Assembly: GCF_024722015.1 (NCBI RefSeq)
Contig: NZ_JANQBD010000012.1
Location: forward strand, 124,001-188,000
Length of the DNA stretch: 64,000 nt
Source of the DNA: Paenibacillus radicis (ex Xue et al. 2023)
GTDB lineage: Bacteria; Bacillota; Bacilli; Paenibacillales; NBRC-103111
Direction of reading: 5' to 3'
The notes under the pieces were generated by a model. It had not been told where the DNA came from and made no database searches. It saw only the letters and a program-made list of their open reading frames with translations. Shown here piece by piece: positions 52,606 through 62,400 of the stretch (position 1 is its first letter; each line of letters opens with the position of its first letter). Position numbers and translations under genes: made by a program.

Positions 52606-54855
52606 TTACGACTGTTCTTTCAGCCAATCCCTATACTTTCCGGGGGTCATGCTTTTCATATTTCTAAAGACCCGAATAAAGCTATTTTCATTCTGATAAC
52701 CAACCATTTCGGCGATTTCAAAAATTTTATAATCCGTTTCCTTAAGAAGCATTTCCGAATGTTCAATTCTCAGCTTGGTGAAATAATCATAAACGGTTTG
52801 TCCGGTTTCCTGCTTAAACAACTGGTTGGCCTGATAAACACTAAGCTGCGCCGAATCCGAGATATCCTTGACTCCGATATTTTCACTTAGATGCTCCAGC
52901 ATAAAATCAATCATCCCCTGGATGGTCATATTCGTTTTGCTTACTTGTTTCTCTTGGAATTTGGATAAAATTTGACTGACTATGCCATTAAAATAGTTCC
53001 TCAGATCATGAATGTCCATTGAGTTAATTTTGGGGTAAAAATAAGGCTTCATAACCGCTTGAATGGGTCTGCCTAATCCTTCGGCCGTTTTCTCCAACGA
53101 AATCTGAAGCTTCTCAAGGGCAGCCATCACGGCCACCGGCGAACTGTTTTTTTCAGAGATAACATTGAATAAACGATCGATCCCGAGCCATGCCTGTGAG
53201 TCGTTCCCCGTTTGGAGAGGCTGACAGACCGCTTGAATGAGTGCTTCATCCACATCTTCCTTTACTCTTTCCTCCTGTGCCTTTGCTATATACACATTGC
53301 CGTATCCGTGATAAAGCCGTTCAAATAAAACTATGTTCGATTGCCGGTAAGACTGCGATAAATGTAATACATCGTGGGTCGGTTCGCTTAGACCGATTGA
53401 GACCGACATATTTAAATACCTCAGCGCTTCATCGACTACTCTGCCGCATATCCCTTCCATATCATCGACATTCTCATGGTGAGGCTGCAAAAGTAAGTAA
53501 AACCCTTCTTTCCCGTGCTGTACCATAACGCTCCGGTTGCTTTCATTAAAGCACTCTGCCGTAATATTTCCAAGAGCATATAACAATAGTTCGGAATCTC
53601 CCAGGCTGTAAGGCTTGGACCATTCCATGTAATGATCGATAGAAACAGTCGCTATGTAGAGCGGGCCTTGCTGCCAATCTGCAAAATGGTCCTTCCACTT
53701 TTGATACAGCTCCACAGCATCCGCTTGTTCGAAGCAGGCATCTTCAAGAAATCTCTTGCGGATTTCCGGCATGCTGGTTTTGATCTGCTTGGACATAAAG
53801 GAATGATCATTCAAAATTTTGGTTGTTAAATTTTCCAAATCAAGCAGCTCGGGCTCATTATACGTTTTTTCAATCGGGATCAAGAGCTTTCTCATCCGTC
53901 TGATAGGACGCAGCATTTTGTTATTCGCTATAACGATGAGAGCTACGCTCACGATGGCAAACAAAACCGAAACTAACAATACAGCATTCCGAATCCAATA
54001 CATGCCTTTAAATAATTGCTGCTCAGGCAAAACGGAAACAAAGCTCCAGCTCGTGTAATCCGATTTCAAAACATACAGCAAATACTTTTGTCCATTGCTA
54101 TAAAATGTGGGGTTATGTGCGGTATCTGCATGCTTCACAGCATTACCCAGTTGCGCTTCCTGGAGCCCGGCGGCATCCTTAGCCAGAATCGGCTCGAAAG
54201 CAGCATCAAAAACAAAATGGCTCCGCCCAAAATCATTTTCAACATAAATCTGACTGGAAAAAAATTTCTGAACAGGGATATTAATGACGAGAATGCCTTT
54301 TTTCTGTGCGTTCAAAAGGATAGGTCTGAATAAAGAAATATACATCTCTTTCCGGCTTTTATTTAGCCTCTCTTTGACAACCATCCCCGTTATCGAGTCG
54401 ATATCCTTAAGCCAGTCACGATCTGCCAATAGATTCATGTTCGAAATATAACCTACCGGATTGCTTGCGGCGATTCTTTCTTTTTCGATATCATATATAT
54501 AAATGGATTCGATATTGTTGGAAATGCTTGCCGCATTAAGAAAATTGGTAATATTCGTTATTTTATCAAAATCATTTTTGCTGCTCTGAAGGAATTCAGT
54601 GGTTGCCGTGTGAAGAATGACCTGTACAGCTGTCATATCCACATTTTTCACAAACTGATCCGTTAAGTCACGATCAATAGTTAATTTGGTCAATTCCGGA
54701 ACAGCCATTTCCTTCATCAGGATGCTCTTCGAAATTGCATAGGATGCCAGACCAAGAGAAAGTATTAAGACAGAAATGACCAAGGTTAAGGTCACCAGCA
54801 ATCGTGATTGGGAATTTTTCATCGTATATTTGAGCCAAAATAACAGACGTTTCAT
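52606..54855 (-). CDS. Membrane-anchored AraC-family regulator (GH95 locus)
   Basis: The 749-residue one-component regulator has a helix at about residues 16-38, an extracellular domain of about 250 residues and a second helix at about 290-312 (LLVSVLFAIVSVALIVIAN). A cytoplasmic linker and a C-terminal AraC DNA-binding domain follow (last 100 residues; FEIAEMVGYQNENSFIRVF). It precedes the LplA/B/C-GH95 operon on the same strand and is its probable activator. A weak promoter (TTGTTT, 18 bases, TATAAG) lies upstream. Confidence 0.92.
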   Translation of the reverse strand: MKRLLFWLKYTMKNSQSRLLVTLTLVISVLILSLGLASYAISKSILMKEMAVPELTKLTIDRDLTDQFVKNVDMTAVQVILHTATTEFLQSSKNDFDKITNITNFLNAASISNNIESIYIYDIEKERIAASNPVGYISNMNLLADRDWLKDIDSITGMVVKERLNKSRKEMYISLFRPILLNAQKKGILVINIPVQKFFSSQIYVENDFGRSHFVFDAAFEPILAKDAAGLQEAQLGNAVKHADTAHNPTFYSNGQKYLLYVLKSDYTSWSFVSVLPEQQLFKGMYWIRNAVLLVSVLFAIVSVALIVIANNKMLRPIRRMRKLLIPIEKTYNEPELLDLENLTTKILNDHSFMSKQIKTSMPEIRKRFLEDACFEQADAVELYQKWKDHFADWQQGPLYIATVSIDHYMEWSKPYSLGDSELLLYALGNITAECFNESNRSVMVQHGKEGFYLLLQPHHENVDDMEGICGRVVDEALRYLNMSVSIGLSEPTHDVLHLSQSYRQSNIVLFERLYHGYGNVYIAKAQEERVKEDVDEALIQAVCQPLQTGNDSQAWLGIDRLFNVISEKNSSPVAVMAALEKLQISLEKTAEGLGRPIQAVMKPYFYPKINSMDIHDLRNYFNGIVSQILSKFQEKQVSKTNMTIQGMIDFMLEHLSENIGVKDISDSAQLSVYQANQLFKQETGQTVYDYFTKLRIEHSEMLLKETDYKIFEIAEMVGYQNENSFIRVFRNMKSMTPGKYRDWLKEQS

Positions 54856-55021
54856 GCTTTCTATCCACCTTATTGCTCTAGTCGTAGAAATAAACCCCTT
54901 TGTGTTTCCAGGAAGAGGCCCCTCCGACTTATCTTATACTACTTCCCTTAATTTGAAAACAAACGCTGAAAAATTGTCTTAGAATCGCAAAAAAAGAAAC
55001 CGCGTTGTGGAGTCGTTGTTG

Positions 55022-55099
55022 TATAATCTGCGTCAGTTCTTGGGGAGGGAGGTTATCTATTGAGGAAAGAACCGTTTGAAAATTCCAAACGGTTCTTTT
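55022..55099 (+). ncRNA. Possible short transcription unit
   Basis: A -10-like TATAAT (55022-55027) is followed by GGGAGGGAGG, then a perfect 12-bp hairpin, AAGAACCGTTTG/CAAACGGTTCTT (55067-55097), and four T. It could be a small RNA, or a leader peptide starting at TTG 7 bases after GGAGG. The same hairpin may end the minus-strand PL1 gene. No good -35 is visible, so existence is uncertain. Confidence 0.3.
55066..55099. terminator. Rho-independent terminator after the PL1 gene
   Basis: Perfect 12-bp inverted repeat with a 7-base loop, located about 36 bases past the pectate lyase stop. T-rich on both sides, better on the plus strand. Confidence 0.65.
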
Positions 55100-55134
55100 G
55101 TCAAAGCTTTGTATGCGAACGAAACAGGATTGGG

Positions 55135-57231
55135 TTAGTAGCTAGTCACGAGCCAGTTTGTTTTGGACCAATTCAGCTTTCCAGATCCTGAGCCGTTTGA
55201 AGCTGTGAGTCTCGCTTTCAATGTCGATGGATCATCGGGAGTGTAGCTATAAGGCAGGCTCGTAAATCCATTCCAGGAAAATGCTTTGACAGGAGCTGGC
55301 ACCGGTGCCAGCGGGCTTCCGGAGGTGTCGCTGCTCCCTCTAAAGTTGGACCCATCCAAGGAATAGATGGTATCCAAGGCGCGAATTTTACCGGTATAGG
55401 TAGCGTCAGCAGGATCCGCCTGGTTGTTGCGGATTGGAGAAGCAACATCAATCACTACGGATTTCTCAAGCAGAACAGCTCCGCTCTCCGTGGAGATGGC
55501 TCCGTTGCTGGTTACGCCGAAATGATAACCTTTGGAAGATAAAGCTGAATCCATCGCAGAAGTAATCTTTTTCTTGGCTGCCCAGGCAGCCGCATTATCC
55601 ATTACGATGTTGTAAGCATGGGCATTGCCGGCTCTAAGCCGAGGCATACGATCCTGAATGTCTTTGTAATAATTGTGGTGCATCGTTACCTGAAGATCCG
55701 CATTGTCAGAGGCAAATTCAGTTGCACCGACAAGATGCCCCTTCTTCTGTCCGGCCGCAATGGCAATCACGTCTGCTTTGCTCAAGCCGATGGCGCTGCT
55801 TCTTAAATAAGCGTACATCGGGTAGGCTGACATATTGGCTTCCATTGCATTGATTTGCTGGGTTACCCAACTGTTCGAGCTTCCATCATCCCCTTTGAAG
55901 GTGGACCAGGAAATAGTAACGCCGCTGCTGCCTTTTTTCACATCAACAAGTCCATCATAGGCTTTATTGAAGGTGCAATGGTCAATCCAAACTTTGGTGC
56001 TGGCTCCTTCAATGGTAATATAATCCCAATCATTTTTATCATAATTCCCTTTTGTCGATTCATCCCATTCCCACAGCTCATCGAATTCCAGGTTGCGGAT
56101 GATGAGATTGGAGCTGTATTTGATATCCAATGCAGCATGTTTGATTTTAGCTCCGTTGGCGGAGAAAATGGTTAATCCATTGAAGCCGTCAATATAAATT
56201 TTACTGACACCGGATGTTTTCAGGACAGGATGCGTCAGAGGTGCATTGTTAGCATTGAAAGGCGACACTTGTGCTGCCGTAGGGATTTCGTTCCAGCCGA
56301 GATTGAGGTCATTCATGATCTCAATTACTTTTACACCGGAATTTTTTTTCAGCGCAAGACCGAGGTCTGTAGCATTATAAACCTTCTTGTAGCGTGAGTC
56401 CGTCTCCGGTATGTTACCGCCTCCTGTATTACCAACTGAGAAGCCTGCCAAATTGTATTGGCTGAGGGTGCCTGATGGCGGAGGTGTTGGTGTTGGTGTC
56501 GGTGTTGGTGTTGGTGTCGGTGTCGGTGTTGGCGTTGGCGTTGGTGTCGGTGTTGGCGTTGGCGTTGGTGTCGGTGTTGGCGTTGGCGTTGGTGTGGAGC
56601 CTGCACTATCTGCAACGACAACATCATCAAATTTGGCCACCGTTTTGAATGCAACTAGCCCTATCGCTCCGGAAGTCAGACTGCTGTCCGCAGCAGTTAG
56701 CTGCAGAGTTCCGTTAACGTACATTTTGATGGAAGAACCGGCCATCTCCAGCTTCACCGTGTACCATGTACCCGTGGCCAGAGTGAAATTGGTTTTGCTG
56801 ACTAGAGTAGTTGTGGAGCCGTTTAATTTTTTTCTAATTTCCAAAGTACCGCCGCTGCTGTTATATAAGGATGCTGCATAAAAATTATTACCATCCTGAT
56901 ATCTGCCTGCTACATAAGTTCTATTCGAACCATTGAAATTATCTACCTTCACTTTCGATTCCACACTGTAATTAGTCCAAGTCTGGCTGCCTGCCGAGGT
57001 ACGACCTTCATCCGTGCTTGATTGGGAATACACATAATTAGTGCCATCCTGAACTACAGACCAGGTACCGCTTGTGGATGTCCAACCATTAGCATTGCCG
57101 TCCTCAAAGTTATCACTCAGCAGTGTGGCTGCGCTGGCAGGCACAATTACGAATAAAGAAAAAAGTAAGGTAAGACATAATAGGAATGCGATATTCCTTG
57201 TTTGCCGTACTGCAGCTTTCGATGTACCCAT
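55135..57231 (-). CDS. Secreted pectate lyase (PL1) with LamG-like domain and Thr-Pro linker
   Basis: Cleaves pectate by beta-elimination outside the cell. 698 residues from ATG 57231 (GGAGG at spacing 7). Signal peptide ends PASA. Residues about 35-215 form a LamG/concanavalin-like domain (NYSVESKVKV, ARFDDVVV-like end). A linker of about 20 Thr-Pro pairs follows, then a right-handed beta-helix PL1 catalytic domain with WIDHCTFNKAYDGLVDVKKG and the active-site Arg motif QDRMPRLRAGN. The linker is a natural O-glycosylation target. It is followed by a terminator and preceded by a possible leader peptide. Confidence 0.92.
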   Translation of the reverse strand: MGTSKAAVRQTRNIAFLLCLTLLFSLFVIVPASAATLLSDNFEDGNANGWTSTSGTWSVVQDGTNYVYSQSSTDEGRTSAGSQTWTNYSVESKVKVDNFNGSNRTYVAGRYQDGNNFYAASLYNSSGGTLEIRKKLNGSTTTLVSKTNFTLATGTWYTVKLEMAGSSIKMYVNGTLQLTAADSSLTSGAIGLVAFKTVAKFDDVVVADSAGSTPTPTPTPTPTPTPTPTPTPTPTPTPTPTPTPTPTPTPPPSGTLSQYNLAGFSVGNTGGGNIPETDSRYKKVYNATDLGLALKKNSGVKVIEIMNDLNLGWNEIPTAAQVSPFNANNAPLTHPVLKTSGVSKIYIDGFNGLTIFSANGAKIKHAALDIKYSSNLIIRNLEFDELWEWDESTKGNYDKNDWDYITIEGASTKVWIDHCTFNKAYDGLVDVKKGSSGVTISWSTFKGDDGSSNSWVTQQINAMEANMSAYPMYAYLRSSAIGLSKADVIAIAAGQKKGHLVGATEFASDNADLQVTMHHNYYKDIQDRMPRLRAGNAHAYNIVMDNAAAWAAKKKITSAMDSALSSKGYHFGVTSNGAISTESGAVLLEKSVVIDVASPIRNNQADPADATYTGKIRALDTIYSLDGSNFRGSSDTSGSPLAPVPAPVKAFSWNGFTSLPYSYTPDDPSTLKARLTASNGSGSGKLNWSKTNWLVTSY
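56480..56596 (-). repeat. Hexanucleotide-type repeat encoding the Thr-Pro linker
   Basis: Repeats of GGTGTT, GGTGTC and GGCGTT on the plus strand encode a run of Thr-Pro on the minus strand. The third-base variation shows purifying selection on the peptide. Related tracts occur at 57594-57965 (noncoding) and 63919-64000 (PL9 linker). Confidence 0.85.
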
Positions 57232-57265
57232 GAATGAGCCTCCTAAGTAATATAAATTGTTATTT

Positions 57266-57322
57266 TCATGCATGATCCCTTTTTGGGAGAAAGATCTCCC
57301 ACATATTAAAGTTTAATGACAT
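57266..57322 (-). CDS. Possible 18-residue leader peptide upstream of the PL1 gene
   Basis: ATG 57322 follows GGAGGAGG and encodes MSLNFNMWEIFLPKRDHA, ending 35 bases before the pectate lyase start. A GGGAGA-TCTT-TCTCCC hairpin lies within it. It could be a regulatory upstream open reading frame. Support rests only on the Shine-Dalgarno and position. Confidence 0.3.
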   Translation of the reverse strand: MSLNFNMWEIFLPKRDHA

Positions 57323-57593
57323 CGCCTCCTCCAATGATGAATCTAGGCTAACTGTCACCCCCTTTCCTAAAAAAATTAAATAAATCAATTAACTGGAAAA
57401 CCTCCCGCTATTTAGCTAGTTTTTGTATATAATTCGGGTTTATCTGGAATTACTCCATCTAAAAAGGCACATTCACACTTGAAACAGGATTTCCCGTTAA
57501 ATTAACATGAGTTTTTCCAGCAAATGGTGCCCCCCAATGCAAATCGAAGAAATTAGCATGAGTTTTTCCTGTTAATGTTAATTTCTGTTGGTG
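57323..57593. other. Promoter-side intergenic region of the PL1 gene
   Basis: No gene seen. ATTAACATGAGTTTTTCC (57501-57518) recurs as ATTAGCATGAGTTTTTCC (57552-57569), 51 bases apart. An AGGAAAGGGGGTGAC stretch on the minus strand lies near 57350. No clear -35/-10 pair can be assigned. Confidence 0.45.
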
Positions 57594-57965
57594 TTGATTG
57601 GTGCTGGTGGTTGGTTGATGTGTGTGTTGTGCTGGTGCTATTGGCTGGTGTGTGTGGTGCTGGTGTGGTACTGGTGTTGGTGCTTGTGTTGGTGCTGGTG
57701 TTGGTGTTGGTGTTGGTGTTGGTGTTGGTGTTGGTGTTGGTGTTGGTGTTGGTGCTGGTGCTGGTGCTATTGGCTGGTGTGTGTAGTGCTGGTGCTGATG
57801 TGTGTTGGCTAGTGCTGATGTGTTGTGCTGCTGCTGGTGTGTGTGTTGTGCTGCTGCTGGTGTGTGTGTTGTGCTGCTGCTGGTGTGTGTGTTGTGCTGC
57901 TGCTGATGTGTGTGTGGTGCTGATGTGTGTTGGCTAGTGCTGATGTGTTGTGCTGGTGTGTGTTG
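57594..57965. repeat. GT-rich simple-sequence tract of about 370 bases
   Basis: Plus strand is nearly all G and T: a central run of GGTGTT hexamers (about 57690-57760) and, near 57824-57915, about four copies of a 23-base unit GTGCTGCTGCTGGTGTGTGTGTT-like (written here in parts: GTGCTGCTGCTG then GTGTGTGTGTT). As 23 is not a multiple of 3, the tract is not coding. Seen as minus-strand transcript downstream of gtrA, it is C/A-rich and G-poor, as in Rho utilisation sites. The hexamers resemble the Thr-Pro linker coding repeats. Confidence 0.8.
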
Positions 57966-58051
57966 GTTGGCGTGCGTGCTATTGCTGCTATGAGCGGGTT
58001 GCTGATGCAGTGCCGATCGCTATGAAGCAGCTAAATCCAATTGGAAAATCA

Positions 58052-58456
58052 TCAGCTTTCCTTATTCAATCGATAAATCCAGCTACGGCTGCCCAAATAA
58101 TTAAGCACTACCGTGGTGCATATCACTGCGATCTTGGCTGCAAGCACAGGTACCAGCTTAGCTAATAACATCACAGCAATCGTGGAAAATCCCAGCAGAA
58201 ACCCATTTAACATAAGAAATCGAAAGATGAGAGCGGGCTGCGAGGACTGTATACTCCCAAAGGTCCAGCGTCCATTCCAATAATAGCTGTTCAGCATTCC
58301 CGCTCCATAAGCTATCAATTGGGCCCCGACTGCCGGTAAACCAAGCCATGTTGCTGCCACAAATACAGAGAAATCAACCGCCGTATTGCATAAACCAATG
58401 ATATTAAACTTTACAAATTGTATAATCCTTTGCTCCAGCTCAAACGAGAATTTCAT
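58052..58456 (-). CDS. GtrA-family membrane protein
   Basis: The 134-residue, four-helix protein is of the GtrA/DPMS family, which helps move polyprenyl-phosphate-linked sugars across the membrane. It has KFNIIGLCNTAVDFSVFV and NSYYWNGRWTF motifs. ATG 58456 with AGAGGA upstream overlaps the glycosyltransferase gene by 17 bases, so translation is coupled; the longer frame to 58546 is only a shadow of that gene. Third in an operon with a PMT-like transferase. Confidence 0.9.
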   Translation of the reverse strand: MKFSFELEQRIIQFVKFNIIGLCNTAVDFSVFVAATWLGLPAVGAQLIAYGAGMLNSYYWNGRWTFGSIQSSQPALIFRFLMLNGFLLGFSTIAVMLLAKLVPVLAAKIAVICTTVVLNYLGSRSWIYRLNKES

Positions 58457-59426
58457 AGCGTTCCTCTTCTGCCGGTGCAGACTGCTGCTTCTGATAGCCC
58501 GTTTTCTCCTGAATGATGTACAAGGGGCGGCCCTTGGATTCATCATAAATGCGCCCGATATATTCTCCGATAATTCCTAAGATGACCAGCATGATCCCGT
58601 TAAAAAACAAATTAATCGCTACAATAGATGACCAGCCGGTAATGGTCGAATTCGTCAGCAGCTTCTGATACACAACGATCAGGAAATACAGAAAGCTGAT
58701 ACCAGACAAGCTGAATCCCAAATAGGTCGCTAATCTCAACGGCTTATAGGAAAATGATCCGATGGCGTCCATGGCAAACTGTATCATTTTGCGAAGCGGA
58801 TATTTGGTTTCCCCTGCCCAGCGTTCTTCCCGGTCATACTCTACTGCTGTTTGCCGGAAACCCACCCAGCTGATCAGACCGCGGACATATCTGTTTTTCT
58901 CTGTAAGCGTCTTCATCACATCGCATACCTTACGGTCAATCAGTCGGAAATCACCCGTATCAACAGGGATTTCAAAGCTGGTCATCGTTTTTAGGAACCG
59001 ATAGAATACATGCGCTGTCCATTTTTTAAAGATGGATTCCCCCCTTCGCGTCAACCTTTTGCCATAGATTACCTCGTAGCCCTCCTTCCATTTGCTTATC
59101 ATCTCCAGAATGACCTCCGGAGGGTCCTGCAGATCCGCATCAATAACAATAATCGCCTGTCCCTGCGCATGATCCATACCTGCTGAAATGGCAACCTGAT
59201 GTCCGAAATTCCGGGCAAAGCTGAGCATCCTCACATTCGGGTCCACCAAACAAAGTGCTCTGACGATTTCCGTTGTCCGATCCCTGCTCCCATCGTTAAC
59301 AAAGAGCAGCTCATATTCCTCATTAAGGGTGCCCAACACAATTTTGAGCCTGCGATACGTTTCTGCAATCACTTCCTGCTCATTAAACATAGGAACAATA
59401 ACGGAATATTTAATATCATTTGCCAT
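58440..59426 (-). CDS. GT2 polyprenyl-phosphate glycosyltransferase (GtrB/DPM-like)
   Basis: The 328-residue enzyme transfers a sugar from a nucleotide sugar to a polyprenyl phosphate at the cytoplasmic face. The GT-A domain has SVIVPMFNEQ, FVNDGSRDRT and the metal-binding VIDADLQDPP. Two C-terminal helices are visible (LATYLGFSLSGISFLYFLIV and a second near residue 270), as in GtrB. ATG 59426 follows AAGGAGG. It is flanked by GtrA and the PMT-like transferase, giving all steps from carrier loading to protein transfer. Confidence 0.92.
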   Translation of the reverse strand: MANDIKYSVIVPMFNEQEVIAETYRRLKIVLGTLNEEYELLFVNDGSRDRTTEIVRALCLVDPNVRMLSFARNFGHQVAISAGMDHAQGQAIIVIDADLQDPPEVILEMISKWKEGYEVIYGKRLTRRGESIFKKWTAHVFYRFLKTMTSFEIPVDTGDFRLIDRKVCDVMKTLTEKNRYVRGLISWVGFRQTAVEYDREERWAGETKYPLRKMIQFAMDAIGSFSYKPLRLATYLGFSLSGISFLYFLIVVYQKLLTNSTITGWSSIVAINLFFNGIMLVILGIIGEYIGRIYDESKGRPLYIIQEKTGYQKQQSAPAEEERYEILV

Positions 59427-59478
59427 CGGAATCCCTCCTTTTAGTGAGTGTTCAAAAAGATAATGGTGGGCTTTATAA

Positions 59479-62400
59479 TCAGAAAAATTGCCAACGCGGG
59501 AACCATTTCAACACATGCTCAGCATAGGTGCGATCCACAATAAGACCGGACAATACCGGATAAAAAATAATGAAAGCAACAGCCGTTAATGCTAAATAGG
59601 AATACAGCAGCTTGCTCTTGCTTGGGTTCGATTCCTTCATTTGTTTATAAAAATACGTAATGGCCAGTATGGAAAACGGCACCATAGGAAAATAGTGATA
59701 AAGGAATGTTGTCCTCGGAACAAGCATCCACGGGATATACTGGGAGAAAAAGGCGATCAAAATAAATCCAGCCGGCCAGGACCATTTTTGAATTGCTTTA
59801 AAGCTCAGCATAAGAACGGACAGAAAGCCGACCCACCATACCAATGGATTGCCTATGGCTGCTATGCTCGATATTTGCTCAGGCTGAATTTCCGCTGCTC
59901 CGTAATACCATACCGGACGGCTCATGGAAGGCCATTGCCACCAAGAGGAACTAAATGGATGCGTTGCCTTGAGGTTGCTGTGGTAATCGAGCATATGCTT
60001 TTGATACAAGACTACATCGGTCAATCCATGCCCGGGGCCCGGAACCATCATGAACGGCACGTATGCCAAGATATAGATGGTAAAAGGAACTATCACAAAA
60101 AATAAACAGCACCATGCCACGGTCATAATAGCCCGATGTGGAAATACGGTACGAATTTGCCGCCAATACTCCAGATTCTTTTTCAGCGGCTTATGCTTGA
60201 CAGACAGCCAAATCCCTGCCGATTGGTACTCCCGATAGTGGAGAAACAGCCACAGAAAAAATAGGATAGCCGCACCTAAGCCTGCGTACAAGGCAATCCA
60301 TTTGGAAGCCAACCCCAATCCGAAAAACAATCCGGACAAAGCGAGCGGTAACCGGGATCGTCTCCAATCTTCGGCAAATAAATGGATTCGAAAGAAACGG
60401 TACATGAAATAAAACATCATCATGATGAAAAGCACACCGTACACATCGATTGTCGCAATTCTGGACTGGACGAAATGCAATCCATCAACCGCCAAAAGAA
60501 AGCTTGCTACGAAGGCGTATTCGCTTTTGCCAAATAACCTTTTACCCAGTACATACATAGCCGGTATCATAAAAATCCCGAAAAGCGTACCGACAAACCG
60601 CCATCCGAATGGATTCATCCCGAACAGCCAGATACCAGACGAGATCAATAGTTTTCCTAGTGGAGGATGCGTCGATTCGTAGGGCTCGATTTGGTACAGA
60701 TGCTCGTATGCAGTGCGTCCATGATATATTTCATCAAAGTACATGCCGTTCATAAATGTCGATCGGTATGCTGCTTTTGAGGGTTCATCAATGAGTAAAG
60801 GAAGTCCCTCCTCCGTAACGGGGTTGATATTCTCTCCTCTGATGGACTGAATGGGCAGCGGAGTCTCGTTCCCGGCTTCATAAACGGCAATCTCATACAA
60901 GGTGAATGACGGCTTCTCGACGGTTATTCTAATATACTGCCCGGATTGGTTAGCAGGCATCACTTGCCACATGAACACTTTGAACACATCACTCATCACC
61001 TTGAGAGGTGGGCTCCAGGTCTCTCCGTCATCGCTAATTTCATAAAGGAAACTGCCGTCCCCAATCCCCGAAAAACTGTTAATGCGTTCAATTTCCTTCT
61101 TTCCATCCAATTGAAATGTAATTTTCTCACCCGCCAAGGTTGCTTTCCATCCGGTCGACGGCGTTTGGAGCGAACCAAGGTTGTAAAAGGCAACAACCGA
61201 GTAAACAGCAACTAATCCTCCTAGCAATAGGATATCTTTGCGCCCCCATGCACATGGCTTTTCCGCTTTCGTAAAAGGGTGTGCTGGTGGAACCGAGCTG
61301 TTTTTCTTGGAGGTACTTGATGGGACAGCAAGCTCTGCAATTTGACGATTTATCACTACTTTCCAAACCACCATACACAAATAAATAAACAAAGCGGTAT
61401 TTGCACATGAGACTGTTATCAAAACAACGTCATCTGCGGCCACGTGATAAGATTTCTGGAAGCTTTTCAGCAGGACGTGATCTACATTAATAAAATGAGT
61501 CAAGCTCAAGCCGGCAAAAATATGCAGCAGCCTCCGGTCACGTATGTATATAAATCCAGCTAATGCCAACAGCAGTGAATAAAATAAATATCTTTCATGC
61601 ATTTTGGTAATGACCATAAAGGCCCCGGCAACCAGCATACACGCGATTGCCAAGAGCTGCGTTTCATCCCTTTTACTTTTAAAATATATATAAACAGCAT
61701 AAGCAAATAGAGTAACTGTTAGCACAATCCCCCATGTTTGGTAGGACAAGAACAGCACATTGTCTGAAATTGGAGCAAAATTACCTCCGAGCAGGCTCAT
61801 AAGATTATATGCGTTCAAACTGGCATAGGGATAGGAGGATAACGTACTGAAATATAAACTAAAGATCCAGAATGGGCCTTTGTGATATACAAATGGAGCT
61901 GCCAGAACAGCGAAGGTTAGCAGGCCTGAACCCAAGCTTTGCAAAAAAGTCCCTAAATGCTGCTTGCGGATTAAAACGCAAAGCAGTAGCGGAGCAAACA
62001 ACAGCGCTTGTGGCTTTATCAGAACAGCTATCGCGTAACATACACTTGCTTTAGGCAGTTTGCCGCGAATAACATATTCAAAAACCAATAAAATCGATAG
62101 CATGAAAACAGAATCCACCTGTCCCCAAGCAGCGGAGTTTATAATTACCGCCGGATTAAACAAGTACAGGGCCGCAATCCCCAGAGCAGCCTGGGGGCCC
62201 AATCGAGATGAAGCCAACCGCCAAAGTAAATAAGCAGACAACATATCGGCCACAATGGCCGGAGTTTTCAGCAGCACCAGAAACAATAAGGAGTCGTAAG
62301 GCAAATTAAACAAGCTGCGAATGAATCCAATTCCATATAATACATAGATATATCCTGGCGGGTAATCAACGAACATATCTTGAGAATAAAATTGCCCGGG

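Noticed and set aside
56411..56881. Plus-strand Gly-Val repeat frame
   Set aside because: Shadow of the Thr-Pro linker coding sequence of the minus-strand PL1 gene.
55135..57231. DUF1080 3-keto-glycoside lyase domain in the PL1 protein, linking it to the oxidoreductases
   Set aside because: The N-terminal beta domain looks like a LamG-type carbohydrate-binding domain on a secreted protein, far from the cytoplasmic oxidoreductases.
57575..57937. Plus-strand frame of 120 codons rich in Val, Leu and Cys
   Set aside because: Pure product of GT-rich simple repeats; no ribosome site, no composition like a real protein, and the 23-base unit shifts the frame.
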